Source: Natronosalvus caseinilyticus (GTDB lineage Archaea > Halobacteriota > Halobacteria > Halobacteriales > Natrialbaceae). Taken from it: a DNA stretch of 64,000 nucleotides. Below are positions 17,481 through 26,618 of this stretch, in pieces; the first letter of the stretch is position 1, and each line of letters opens with the position of its first letter. The DNA is taken from positions 3,472,001 through 3,536,000 of the forward strand of contig NZ_CP071596.1 in the NCBI RefSeq assembly GCF_017357105.1, read 5' to 3'. Made by a program: the position numbers and the translations under genes. The notes beneath the pieces were generated by a model, which was not told where the DNA came from, did not search any database, and worked only from the letters and a program-made list of their open reading frames with translations.

Positions 17481-18407
17481 TTAGAATCCCTCGTTCTGTA
17501 CCGCGTCCGTCTCCCGGGGGTCGAGGACGTCGCGAAGCCCGTCACCGAGCAAGTTGAATCCGAGAACCGCGAGCATGATCGCCAGGCCGGGGAAGTTCAC
17601 GACCCACCAGGCGTCCTGCAGGTAGTTTCGACCTTCGGATATCATCGTCCCCCACTCGGGCGTCGGCGGCTGAGCACCGAGACCCAGGAACGACAATCCG
17701 GCGGTCCCGAGGATTACGCCGGCCATGTCGATCGTCGCGAGGACGACCACCGGGCCGATGACGTTCGGCACGATGTGGCGACCGACGATCGTGAGACGAC
17801 CGACGCCCATCAACTGGCTGGCCTTGACGAACTCTTGTTCTTTGACCGAGAGTACGCTGCCGCGTATCACGCGAGCGTATCTGGTCCAGCCGACGACGGC
17901 GAGCGCGATCATGATGTTCGTCAGACTGGGCCCGAGGATGCCGGCGATGACGAGCGCGAGCAATAGCCCCGGAAACGCCAGCAGGACGTCGACGAACCGC
18001 ATCAGCGCTTCGTCCACGTAGCCGCCGGCGTACCCCGCCGTCACTCCCACCGCCGTACCGATAGCCAGCGAGATACCGACGACGGCGACGCCAATTCGCA
18101 GTGAGATGCGAGCACCGTAAAGCAATCGCGTCAGGATGTCACGGCCGAGCTGGTCGGTCCCCAGCGGGTGGTCGACCGACGGGGACTCGAGGCGGTTCTC
18201 GAGGTCCTGTTTGGCCGGCTCGTACGGCGTTAGAAACGGGGCGAGCAGGGCGCTGAAGAGGATGGTCAGAACGATCATCAGCCCGACGACGTTCAACGTA
18301 TTCGCCCGAAACTGTCGTGCCTTTCGTGAGTTGTACAGCGATCGTATCCGCTCACGGCGAGTTTGTCCTTCGAACGACGCGCGTTCGTCGAGGTTTGCGT
18401 CAGTCAT
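17481..18407 (-). CDS. ABC transporter permease (DppC/OppC type)
   Basis: 308 residues from ATG 18407. After a basic cytoplasmic N-terminus (RERIRSLYNSRKAR) there is a first membrane helix around LNVVGLMIVLTILFSALLA, then a DQLGRDILTRLLYGARISL segment typical of the DppC group and five further helices. The EAA cytoplasmic loop (KASQLMGVGRLTIVGRHIVPN) contacts the ATPases. It pairs with the DppB-type permease. Confidence 0.9.
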   Translation of the reverse strand: MTDANLDERASFEGQTRRERIRSLYNSRKARQFRANTLNVVGLMIVLTILFSALLAPFLTPYEPAKQDLENRLESPSVDHPLGTDQLGRDILTRLLYGARISLRIGVAVVGISLAIGTAVGVTAGYAGGYVDEALMRFVDVLLAFPGLLLALVIAGILGPSLTNIMIALAVVGWTRYARVIRGSVLSVKEQEFVKASQLMGVGRLTIVGRHIVPNVIGPVVVLATIDMAGVILGTAGLSFLGLGAQPPTPEWGTMISEGRNYLQDAWWVVNFPGLAIMLAVLGFNLLGDGLRDVLDPRETDAVQNEGF

Positions 18408-19351
18408 TTGGATGCACCTTCGAACGAGATTCGGGGGTCGACGTACCGGTAGGTGACGTCGACCAGGAAGTTCGTGACGACGAAGAACACCGCGATCACG
18501 AGGACGAGCCCCTGGACGATCGGGTAGTCGCGGGCGAAGATCGAGTCAATCAGCAGTCGGCCGAGACCTGGTCGCTGAAAGACCATCTCGATGATGACGG
18601 CTCCATTGAGGAGATACCCGAACTGAAGCCCGACGATCGTGATCACGGGGATGAGCGCGTTGCGCAGGGCGTGTTTGTAGACCACGATACGCTCACGCAA
18701 CCCCTTCGATCGCGCCGTGCGGATGTACTCCTCGTCGAGCACCTCGAGCATGGACGACCGGAGCAGGCGGGTGACAATCGCCGCCATGCCAGTACCGAGC
18801 GTGATCGCCGGCAAGACGAGTTGATCGGCCGTGCCGTACCCGGACGTTGGTAACACGCCCAACTGAATCGCGAAGACGAGCATGAGCAGGTAACCCAGCC
18901 AGAAGTTCGGCATTGATAGTCCGAGGAGCGCGGCAAGTTGGCTCCCGTAGTCGAGTCGACCGCCCTTGTGAACGGCGCTGATGACGCCCGTCGGGACGGC
19001 GATAACGAGGGCGACGAACAGTCCGGCGAGAGCCAGCTCGAACGTCGGCCAGAGGTTTTCGAAAATCAACTGGACGACCGAGGCGTCGTTGTGGTAGGAC
19101 TGGCCGAGGTCCCCCTGCAGGATGTTCGCGACCCAGTCTCCGTACTGAACGAGTATCGGATCGTTCAGCCCTTGTTCTATTCGAAACTGTTCGATCGCTG
19201 CATCCGGTGGCGTCCGTCCGCCCATCTGCTGACGGAGAATCGTCTCCGCGGGGTCCCCCGGCGTGAAAAACACCATGAGGAAGGTCAGGACTGACACCCC
19301 GAAGAGGACGAACAGAGACGTTACAGACCGTCTGAGAACGAATTTCCACAT
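18404..19351 (-). CDS. ABC transporter permease (DppB/OppB type)
   Basis: 315 residues from ATG 19351. The N-terminal helix reads KFVLRRSVTSLFVLFGVSVLTF, followed by the usual large extracytoplasmic loop (about 30-95) and five more helices. The EAA-type loop is RTARSKGLRERIVVYKHALRN. Its stop overlaps the dppC-type start (ATGA). It sits 30 bases downstream of the substrate-binding protein gene. Confidence 0.9.
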   Translation of the reverse strand: MWKFVLRRSVTSLFVLFGVSVLTFLMVFFTPGDPAETILRQQMGGRTPPDAAIEQFRIEQGLNDPILVQYGDWVANILQGDLGQSYHNDASVVQLIFENLWPTFELALAGLFVALVIAVPTGVISAVHKGGRLDYGSQLAALLGLSMPNFWLGYLLMLVFAIQLGVLPTSGYGTADQLVLPAITLGTGMAAIVTRLLRSSMLEVLDEEYIRTARSKGLRERIVVYKHALRNALIPVITIVGLQFGYLLNGAVIIEMVFQRPGLGRLLIDSIFARDYPIVQGLVLVIAVFFVVTNFLVDVTYRYVDPRISFEGASK

Positions 19352-19381
19352 CGTTTATCTATTCTGGAAGAGACTCGTGGG

Positions 19382-20983
19382 CTACTCCCAGTGCTCGAGG
19401 TTTGTCCAGCGTGAGAACTGAGGAATAGCACCCAGTTCGGCACCGTCGATGTTCGCGTGGGCCGCCGCGATGTACTCGCTGTAATAGAGCGGAATCGTCA
19501 CGGCCTGGTCGGCGATGTGCTGCTGGGCCTCCTTGTAGGCCGACGCTTTCTCCTCCTCGTCGCCCGTCTGGAATCCCTGTTCGATCAGTTCGTCGACTTC
19601 GCCACCGAGGTTGTGCAGCCCCGTCCCGTCCTCCCCATAGAGGCGCTGGTTGACGTCGCCCTCCGAGTGGAATCCCTCGTAGATGATGTAATCAGCGTCA
19701 CCGCTGTTCGAGCCGCTCTCCTTGAGGATGAGGTGGGCTTCGCCGTTACGGACGGCCTCCGAATACGCGGCCCGTTCGAGGGCCTGAATCTCGGAGTTGA
19801 CGCCGATTCCGTCGATCGCTCCCTGGACGACCTGGGCCATCTCTCGACCGTCAACCATGTCGTTCGCCACGAGGATCGAGAGCTCCTGGCCGTCGTAACT
19901 CGAATCCGAGACGAGGTCGGAGGCGCGGTCGTCGTCTTTCTCGTAGCCGTCAATGTCGTCGTGGGCCGACCAGTAGATGACCGGCGAGATCGGGCCGCGT
20001 GCGGGTTCGCCGACGCCCTCGAGGATCGTCTCGACGATGGTCTCCTGGGAGACGGCGTGATTCAGTGCGCGACGGAGGTCCGCGTCGTCGGTCGGCGACT
20101 TGTAGAGGTTGATGCCGACGTACCCGGCGCCGGGGCGGTTCTGGCGCTCGAGATAGAGCGAGTCGTCGTCCTCAATCGACGAGACTCGCGTGCGAGGCGG
20201 CGCGAGCGCGAGGTCGATTTCGCGATTCTCGAGCGCGAGCGTTCGCGTGTTGGGATCCTCGATCACGCGGAACGTGAGTTCTTCGAGGACTGGTTCGTCG
20301 TTCCAGTAGTCTTCGAAGGCCGTCGTCCTGACTTCCTGCTGTTTTTCGATCTCGTCGACCTGGAACGGTCCGGTGCCGATGACAGTGCCGGACTCGTGGT
20401 CCCGGTCGGGGTGCTGGATTGCGACCATATTGTGTGCGATCGTCCCTGGGAACGTCGGGAATGGATCCGTCGTCGTGAACTCGACCGTGTAATCGTCGAG
20501 CGCCACGATGTCACCCGACTCGACGTGGATCCACCCAGGGGCCCATGCCCACTCCTCGAGGATGCCCTCGAACGAGAAGACGACATCGTCGGCGGTCATC
20601 TCCTCGCCGTTGTGGAACGTGACGCCCTCGCGGAGCGAGAACTCCCAGACCGTGTCTTCGACCTGTTCCCAGTCGGTCGCGAGCCACGGTTCCAGTTCCA
20701 TATCCGTCGAGACCCAGACGAGTGGTTCGAGGATGTTTGTCCAGTACGGTGTTACGCCACCGTAGAGGTTCCAGTCGTCTCTCGTCGGGTCGTCGTTCAG
20801 CGCTATCGTCGCGCTTGGAAGTTGTTCACTCCGGTCCTGATCGTCCGGGTCACCGTTGCCGTTCCCGTTTCCGTTGTCGTCGTCCGAACCGCCGCCAAGA
20901 CATCCTGCTAAGGAGACGATACCAGCGCCACCCAGAGTCTTCAGTACTGTCCGTCTATCGTTCAATTGCGTGTTGCGTGTCAT
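19382..20983 (-). CDS. ABC transporter solute-binding lipoprotein (family 5)
   Basis: 533 residues from ATG 20983. A Tat-type twin-arginine signal (NDRRTVLKTLGG) precedes the lipobox LAGC with lipidation at Cys28, then a low-complexity linker (GNGNGNGD) typical of haloarchaeal lipoproteins. The mature part has family-5 solute-binding marks: WNLYGGVTPYWTNILEPLV, EFSLREGVTFHNGEEMTADDVVFS and AYKEAQQHIADQAVTIPLYY. Substrates could be peptides, nickel or other small solutes; the sequence does not decide. A TATA-like ATATAAA on this strand at about 21061-21067 would give a leader of roughly 50 bases. Confidence 0.9.
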   Translation of the reverse strand: MTRNTQLNDRRTVLKTLGGAGIVSLAGCLGGGSDDDNGNGNGNGDPDDQDRSEQLPSATIALNDDPTRDDWNLYGGVTPYWTNILEPLVWVSTDMELEPWLATDWEQVEDTVWEFSLREGVTFHNGEEMTADDVVFSFEGILEEWAWAPGWIHVESGDIVALDDYTVEFTTTDPFPTFPGTIAHNMVAIQHPDRDHESGTVIGTGPFQVDEIEKQQEVRTTAFEDYWNDEPVLEELTFRVIEDPNTRTLALENREIDLALAPPRTRVSSIEDDDSLYLERQNRPGAGYVGINLYKSPTDDADLRRALNHAVSQETIVETILEGVGEPARGPISPVIYWSAHDDIDGYEKDDDRASDLVSDSSYDGQELSILVANDMVDGREMAQVVQGAIDGIGVNSEIQALERAAYSEAVRNGEAHLILKESGSNSGDADYIIYEGFHSEGDVNQRLYGEDGTGLHNLGGEVDELIEQGFQTGDEEEKASAYKEAQQHIADQAVTIPLYYSEYIAAAHANIDGAELGAIPQFSRWTNLEHWE

Positions 20984-21412
20984 ATTCTAACACTCTCGCG
21001 ATCGATACCATGAATCTGGCGCCCCCATCCATAAGTCTTGTATGTCCGTAGGGCGGGTTATTTATATACGGTCGTGATTTCGGCCGTCTAATAATTTACT
21101 ATATAATATTAATCTCTAAAAAACGCCTGAAACAATATGGTGCTCACTGGTATGACTTACTTACTGGAGTGAATCATTCCAATCGCATTGTTCCAATAAG
21201 TTTAGAAGACATTAATTAGGGAAACGAAGTCGATAACGGACCATTGGACGGAAGAGCACGTTTCAGTTCTTCGCTTGCCTCCCGAACCGGCCACTTGCAG
21301 CGTTAAGTCGTCGAACCTCGGCGTCACCTCACGTGGCGCCGGCACTTTACATCCATAGGAATAGAAGCGGCCAAGGTAAATTATATAATGGTTGGTTCGA
21401 AAATCCCCCACT
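20984..21412. promoter_or_regulatory. Divergent control region between transporter operon and AsnC-TRASH regulator
   Basis: 429 bases without a gene. The core at about 21055-21200 is strikingly A+T rich compared with its surroundings and contains overlapping TATA-like words on both strands (TTTATATACG at 21061-21070; TACTATATAATATTAA near 21098-21113). TTATATAAT at 21381-21389 lies about 27 bases before ATG 21413 and should drive the regulator. A regulator facing its target operon is a common arrangement. Confidence 0.55.
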
Positions 21413-22009
21413 ATGAAAAATTTCGACGAGACGGACCTCGAGATTCTCCGTCTTCTAGCGGAGGACGGACGACGGCCTTTCAACGAGGTTGCGAGCGCCG
21501 TGGACCTCTCGGCTCCCGCCGTCTCGGATCGCGTCAGCAAACTCGAAGAACAGGGGATCATTCGCCAGTTTACCATCGACATCGACCGCTCGCAGCTTCG
21601 ACGGAGCCTCCCGATTCTCGTCACCGTTTCCACTCGGCCCGAGTGTTTCGACATCGTCAAACAGCAGTTAACGACGATTCCTGAAGTCGAACACATCTAT
21701 GCGACGATAGGTTCAGATCTCGTCTTTTACGCGAACGCCCCGGAGACGAATCCTCGAGAGTGGATCCTCGCGCAGTTCGATCAGACGATGATCACCGAAT
21801 ATGAGGTCGCGCTCCTCACGGAAACCGATCGATCGTTTACGTTGAGCGGGACGGAATTCGCGCTCTCATGTGCCGAATGCGGGAATACCGTAACCAGCGA
21901 GGGTGTCGTAAACCGCGTCGGCGGCAAACTCAAACAATTCTGTTGTACGTCGTGTGAAAATCACTTTACGAAACGTCACGACCGGCTTAGCCCACAGTCC
22001 GAAAGCTAA
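21413..22009 (+). CDS. Lrp/AsnC-family regulator with C-terminal TRASH metal-binding domain
   Basis: 198 residues from ATG 21413, chosen because TTATATAAT sits at leaderless distance; a TTG at 21392 would add seven residues. Order: AsnC-type winged HTH (DETDLEILRLLAEDGRRPF, then LSAPAVSDRVSKLEEQGII), an AsnC-like ligand-binding domain (LPILVTVSTRP to about residue 140), and a TRASH-type cysteine knuckle at the end (LSCAECGNTV, then QFCCTSCENHF). TRASH domains bind or sense metals such as copper. The likely target is the divergent ABC operon, which would make this a metal-responsive transporter switch; this is inference. Confidence 0.82.
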   Translation: MKNFDETDLEILRLLAEDGRRPFNEVASAVDLSAPAVSDRVSKLEEQGIIRQFTIDIDRSQLRRSLPILVTVSTRPECFDIVKQQLTTIPEVEHIYATIGSDLVFYANAPETNPREWILAQFDQTMITEYEVALLTETDRSFTLSGTEFALSCAECGNTVTSEGVVNRVGGKLKQFCCTSCENHFTKRHDRLSPQSES

Positions 22010-22132
22010 GAGATACCGCGCGGAAAGAGCGGCCCACTTTCTGTACCGAAAGCGGTAGCAACGAGGTATTACGGAATCGCGATCGCTGTCATAACAAGAT
22101 TCATGCTCGATAGCTGACCTCGGTTTAGTACG

Positions 22133-23374
22133 ATGGCTTTCAAAGGCAGTTTGTCGATTTCACCTACGATCCTAAAGTACTACTTCTACAAATCGACGAA
22201 AGCTGTCGAGTTCTATAGACCCATCATGTACCTCTACTTTCTCTCTCAAGGGCTCTCGTTTACGCAAGTCGTGATTCTCGAGGCGGCGTACAACCTGACC
22301 ACCCTGTTGGGCGAGGTGCCGACCGGTTACGTGAGCGACCGGTTCGGTCGCCGACCGTCGTTACTGATCGGGTCGGTACTCATCACAGCGACTCTCGTTG
22401 CGATCGGTTTCGCGGACTCGTTTCTTGAGTTACTGGTACTGTTCGTCACCTGGTCGATGGGCTATAACTTCCGGTCCGGGAGCGAGGACGCGTGGCTGTA
22501 CGACAGTCTAACTGACCTGAACCGAAGCGATCACTTTCCTCACGTTCGTGGACGGGGCGAAGCGCTCGCGCTCGCTATCGGCGCCGGTGCGTCAGTCATC
22601 GGTGGCTACATCGGCGGAATAAACCTCGCGTATCCGTTCTTTCTCGCCGCGGGGGTGATGGCTATCGGCATCGTCGTCGTGTTTACGATGCCCGAACCGA
22701 AGAGCTACCGGCGCGCTACTCCCGATCGATTACGGTTTCGGGAATCGGTGAACCTGATTAAAAAGACCATCGGCATCCGCCGGATTAGAGCGTTCGTCCT
22801 GTACTACTTTGTCCTCTTTGCAGCGGTCCTATACGTCACTTCAATATTCCTCCAGCCCGTCTTCGAAACGGCCGTCCTCGAGTTAGGCGCCTCGCAGTCG
22901 ACCGTCGAGCCGCTTCTCGGCTGGTTCTACGCGATTGTGAGCCTCGTATCCGCCGGGCTGAGCTATCACACCGGTCGAATTTACGAGACTGTCGGCGTCA
23001 AAGGCTGGTTCGCCACGGTCCCGTTTCTCGTCGGTACGGGGTTAGTGGCACTCTGGTTCGCACCAGTACTCGCCATCCCGGTCCTCCTGGGCGCGCGTAG
23101 CGTCGTCGAAACATCGCGCTCGCTCGCGATCCAGCACGTCAATATCCACGTCGGAACGACCGGCCGTGCCTCCGTGTTGAGCGCGATGGCGATGGTCAGT
23201 TCGGTCACCGTGATCCCGTTCCAGCTCGGAAGCGGCGTCATCTCGGACGTGACGGGCCCGATTCTGGCCCTCTCTCTGGCCGGTCTCGTCCTCATAGCTG
23301 GCTCGGGGGCATTGCTCGCGTTGAGTTCTCCGCTTCGAAGTGACGACACGGTAGCCAAGATTTCGTCGGATTAA
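22133..23374 (+). CDS. Major facilitator superfamily transporter
   Basis: 413 residues from ATG 22133 with about 12 hydrophobic helices. The MFS motif A is GYVSDRFGRRP in the loop between helices 2 and 3. A charged central loop around PEPKSYRRATPDRLRF separates the two six-helix halves. The substrate is unknown. The upstream regulator gene is on the same strand, 123 bases away. Confidence 0.8.
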   Translation: MAFKGSLSISPTILKYYFYKSTKAVEFYRPIMYLYFLSQGLSFTQVVILEAAYNLTTLLGEVPTGYVSDRFGRRPSLLIGSVLITATLVAIGFADSFLELLVLFVTWSMGYNFRSGSEDAWLYDSLTDLNRSDHFPHVRGRGEALALAIGAGASVIGGYIGGINLAYPFFLAAGVMAIGIVVVFTMPEPKSYRRATPDRLRFRESVNLIKKTIGIRRIRAFVLYYFVLFAAVLYVTSIFLQPVFETAVLELGASQSTVEPLLGWFYAIVSLVSAGLSYHTGRIYETVGVKGWFATVPFLVGTGLVALWFAPVLAIPVLLGARSVVETSRSLAIQHVNIHVGTTGRASVLSAMAMVSSVTVIPFQLGSGVISDVTGPILALSLAGLVLIAGSGALLALSSPLRSDDTVAKISSD

Positions 23375-23482
23375 CGGCTCACGGGCCTCGTTAGAACGAC
23401 GAATGATCTCGTCTACTTGCTCCCTCGAACGAAGCTGTGAACCGGGGTAACATTATTCACGGCTGCCGGCGTAGCCCACTCC

Positions 23483-24226
23483 ATGCGGTTCGTCATCATC
23501 GGCGCCGGTCGGGTCGGCCTCCGCACTGCGCGCGTCTTACGTGAGGAGGGCCACGAGGTAACGCTGGTCGAGTACGACGAGGCGAAGGTCCGCCGGGCGC
23601 GCGGCCAGGACTTCGAGGTCGTCCAGGGCGACGGTTCCCGCGAGGAGAACCTTGAGGAAGCGGGCGTCCATCGGGCCGACGCCCTCGGCGCACTGACGGG
23701 CGACCTGAACGTCAACTTCGCGGCGTGCATGATCGCCAAACACCACGGCTGTCGGACGATCATGCGCATCGACGAGGACTACCGCGAGGAGATCTACCGC
23801 AAGTACGCCGACGAGGTCGACGACGTGATCTATCCCGAGCGACTGGGCGCGATGGGCGCGAAGAACGCCCTGCTGGGCGGGACGATTCGTGCTATCGCGG
23901 ACATCGCCCAGCACCTCCAGGTCGTCGAGTTGACGATCACCGACGAGGCCCCGGTTCGAGGGTACACGATCAGCGAACTCCAGCTGCCGGCCAACGCGAC
24001 CCTGCTCGCGTTCGGCAAGGCGGGTCACCAGCTCGCGATTCCGACCGAGGACGAGTCGCTCGAGACCGGTGACCGACTGGTCGTCCTGGCGGATTTCGAC
24101 GTGTTGAGCGACGTCAGGCAGATTCTCGTGGGCGAGTCACCGGATCGGGCGGTGTCGGCCGACGGCGGAATCGTCGACCAGATCCCGGATGCAGCGAACG
24201 ACGGCGAACACGACGGAGGCAACTAG
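23483..24226 (+). CDS. trkA: TrkA-type NAD-binding K+ channel/transporter regulator
   Basis: 247 residues from ATG 23483. The RCK-N/TrkA-N Rossmann domain opens the protein (RFVIIGAGRVGLRTARVL, acidic end of strand 2 in VTLVEYDEAK, VVQGDGSREENL). The RCK-C/TrkA-C domain covers about residues 140-220 (VVELTITDEAPVRGYTISEL, ETGDRLVVLADFDVL). It gates potassium uptake in response to nucleotide binding. Only one RCK pair is present, so it would dimerise. The next gene starts one base after its stop and is probably cotranscribed. Confidence 0.85.
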   Translation: MRFVIIGAGRVGLRTARVLREEGHEVTLVEYDEAKVRRARGQDFEVVQGDGSREENLEEAGVHRADALGALTGDLNVNFAACMIAKHHGCRTIMRIDEDYREEIYRKYADEVDDVIYPERLGAMGAKNALLGGTIRAIADIAQHLQVVELTITDEAPVRGYTISELQLPANATLLAFGKAGHQLAIPTEDESLETGDRLVVLADFDVLSDVRQILVGESPDRAVSADGGIVDQIPDAANDGEHDGGN

Positions 24227-24227
24227 T

Positions 24228-24458
24228 ATGGTCACTGCGTTCATCATGATCAAGGCGAATACGGGCGAGGCGGATCGACTCAGGGACACCGTCGAAGCGA
24301 TCGAGGGCGTCGAATCGGCGCACATCGTCGCGGGCGACGTCGACATCATCGCGAAGGCGCGCGTCGAGACGCCCGCTGCAGTGAAGGAAATCTCCGCGAC
24401 GCGGATCCAGGGCATTCAGGGTGTCGAGGACACCCAGACGTACATCGCGATGGACTGA
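24228..24458 (+). CDS. Stand-alone Lrp/AsnC ligand-binding domain protein next to trkA
   Basis: 76 residues from ATG 24228, one base after the trkA stop. It is an AsnC effector-domain-only protein (AFIMIKANTGEADRL, GVESAHIVAGDVDIIAKA, DTQTYIAMD), paralogous to the gene at 14107 with the same length and C-terminal TYIAMD. Tight linkage suggests that it works with TrkA or senses an effector for potassium transport; this is inference. Confidence 0.82.
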   Translation: MVTAFIMIKANTGEADRLRDTVEAIEGVESAHIVAGDVDIIAKARVETPAAVKEISATRIQGIQGVEDTQTYIAMD

Positions 24459-24531
24459 TCTGCTATCACGATGTCGCCAGGCGATCGGTTCGACCTCGGT
24501 GTTTTATACTACATCTTCGCGTGAAACCCGT

Positions 24532-26055
24532 ATGCAGGAGTTCGACTTTCTCGTCGTCGGATCGGGTTCGGGCCTCGACGTGGCGAACGCGGCCGTCAAC
24601 CAGGGACAGTCCGTCGCCGTGGTCGAAAAGGGGCGTCTCGGCGGGACGTGTCTCAATCGTGGCTGCATCCCCTCGAAGATGCTGCTCTATCACGCCGACG
24701 TCCTCGAGACGATCGAGTCCGCCGGCGAGTTCGGGATCGATGCGAGCGTCGACGACGTCGACTTCGCTGGTATCGTTCGTGAGGTCAACCAAGACGTGAA
24801 AGCGGACGCCGAATCGATCCGCCGCGGCCTGCGCTCTTCGTCCGATCACGCGCTGTTCGAGGCCGAGGGACGGTTCGTCGACGACCGAACGCTCGAGGTC
24901 TCCGGCGGCGACGACGACGGCGTACAGCTCCGGGCCGACACGATCCTCATCGCGGCCGGGACTCGCCCGACGATCCCGCCGATCGATGGCATTCAGGACG
25001 TCGAGTACCTGACCAGTACCGAGGCACTCCGCCTCGAGAGCCCACCGGAACACCTGGTGATCGTAGGAGGTGGATACATCGCAGCCGAACTGGGGCACTT
25101 CTTCGGCACGTTCGGCAGCGACGTGACGATCGTCGGGAGGCGGCCGATGCTCCTCCCCGAGGCCGACGACGAGGTCGCCGAGGCGTTCACCGACCGATTC
25201 GCCGACCGGTTCACCGTCTACACCGGCCACGAGGCGACCGCCGTCTCGGCTTCCGACGGCCAGGTCACCGCCGAGGCGAAGCCCTACGAGTACGGCGACG
25301 GACTCCTCGAGGACGCGCAGCCGGTGACCGCCACCGGCGATGCCCTGTTGGTCGCCGCCGGTCGCTGCCCGAACACGGACGCCCTGAACCTCGAGGCGAC
25401 GGGCGTCGAGACGGACGCTCGAGGCTTCGTCGAGACCGACGAGTACCTGCGGACGGACGCCGAGGGCGTGTGGGCGCTGGGCGACATCGTCGGCGAGTAC
25501 CTGCTGAAACACAGTGCGAACCACGAAGCCCAGGCGGTCGCCCGCAACCTCTTCGGGGACCACCCACAGCCGGTCGATTACGACGCGATGCCGTTCGCCG
25601 TCTTCACCTCGCCCGAAGTCGCCGGTGTCGGCGCTCGCGAGGCCGACCTCCGAGACGACGGCCGGGAGTACGCGACGAACACGTACCGCTACGAGGACAC
25701 CGCCCGCGGCGCGGCGATGAAAGCCGAGGGGTTCGTGAAGGTGGTCATCGACCTCGAGGGAACGATCCTGGGGTGTCACATCGTGGGGTCGGACGCCTCG
25801 ACGCTGATCCAGGAGGTCGTCGTCGCTATGAAGTCCGGCACGGGGACGGTCCAGGACGTTCGGAGTGCGGTCCACGTTCACCCGGCGCTCCCCGAAGTCG
25901 TCCAGCGCGCGTTTACCGGGCAGTTCACCCGGGGTGACAATCACGATCACGACGGCCATTCCGGCCATCATCACGGTGACGATCACCAGCACGACGCCGA
26001 CCACCATCACGATCACGGCGACGACCAGCAGCACGACCCCGACCACCAGCACTGA
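24532..26055 (+). CDS. Dihydrolipoamide dehydrogenase-like flavoenzyme with His-rich tail
   Basis: 507 residues from ATG 24532. A class-I pyridine nucleotide disulfide oxidoreductase: FAD-binding VVGSGSGLDVANAAV, redox-active pair in GGTCLNRGCIPSKM, central NAD(P)-binding VIVGGGYIAAELGHF, ALGDIVGEYLLKHSANHEA for FAD, and the dimer-interface ending HPALPEVVQRAF with the catalytic His-Pro. The final 40 or so residues (after TRGDNHDHD) are almost only His, Asp and Gly, an extension not present in standard Lpd. That tail should bind divalent metals. Mercuric-reductase-like or mycothione/trypanothione-type roles are alternatives, because no E1-E2 genes adjoin directly. A longer reading from 24421 has no homology. 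Confidence 0.85.
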   Translation: MQEFDFLVVGSGSGLDVANAAVNQGQSVAVVEKGRLGGTCLNRGCIPSKMLLYHADVLETIESAGEFGIDASVDDVDFAGIVREVNQDVKADAESIRRGLRSSSDHALFEAEGRFVDDRTLEVSGGDDDGVQLRADTILIAAGTRPTIPPIDGIQDVEYLTSTEALRLESPPEHLVIVGGGYIAAELGHFFGTFGSDVTIVGRRPMLLPEADDEVAEAFTDRFADRFTVYTGHEATAVSASDGQVTAEAKPYEYGDGLLEDAQPVTATGDALLVAAGRCPNTDALNLEATGVETDARGFVETDEYLRTDAEGVWALGDIVGEYLLKHSANHEAQAVARNLFGDHPQPVDYDAMPFAVFTSPEVAGVGAREADLRDDGREYATNTYRYEDTARGAAMKAEGFVKVVIDLEGTILGCHIVGSDASTLIQEVVVAMKSGTGTVQDVRSAVHVHPALPEVVQRAFTGQFTRGDNHDHDGHSGHHHGDDHQHDADHHHDHGDDQQHDPDHQH

Positions 26056-26225
26056 TGCCCGTATCTGCCGAGTGACCCTCTTGAGAAGCGGCCACGACGA
26101 TCGCACGTTCGCGACTCGACCGTATCGTCCAGGCCGTCCCCGTCCAGCCCATTCCGTATCGATCGAGTCCGCGGCCGGTCGATGCAAGTCCCGGCTTTTT
26201 CGAACGGCGCGTCGTATCGCCCCGT

Positions 26226-26579
26226 ATGTCGGACGAACGCCCGGAACCGGAGTACCTCGAGGACCAACCACTCGACGACAACCCCGAGATTCACTGGCCC
26301 GAAGATCGTTCAGGAGAACCGCCGGAAGATGCCCGATTCGTCGGCATCTCGAATCCCGGCACGCCCGTGCTCTACAGCCGGGAATCGGGGACGCTGTTTC
26401 AGGGAGACGTGACCGACGACGGCCGGGTCACCCCCAGAGCTGGAAGCGACGCGGAGATGAAGGTCGAATCGACCGATCGTCTCGGGGAGGCCATCCGCTC
26501 ATTCGGCGACCGGATCGGCTGGGAGTCGCTCTCGCAGTTCGGGAAGGAACACTGGGAAAGCGAGAAATCGTCGCGGTGA
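26226..26579 (+). CDS. Acidic haloarchaeal protein of unknown function
   Basis: 117 residues from ATG 26226, following a CTTTTTCG element about 30 bases upstream. The first 40 residues are acidic and proline-rich. The middle (RFVGISNPGTPVLYSRESGTLF) resembles a small beta unit, and the end is an amphipathic helix (STDRLGEAIRSFGDRIGWESL). No catalytic residues, cysteines or membrane helix. I do not recognise the family. Confidence 0.55.
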   Translation: MSDERPEPEYLEDQPLDDNPEIHWPEDRSGEPPEDARFVGISNPGTPVLYSRESGTLFQGDVTDDGRVTPRAGSDAEMKVESTDRLGEAIRSFGDRIGWESLSQFGKEHWESEKSSR

Positions 26580-26618
26580 CTGCTCCTGGGGGCGCGGAGA
26601 CTCGACGTCGCTCGAGCG

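Noticed and set aside
24466-26271. 601-codon minus frame over the dihydrolipoamide-dehydrogenase-like gene
   Set aside because: Antisense shadow; its valine-run start is the mirror of the His-rich tail.
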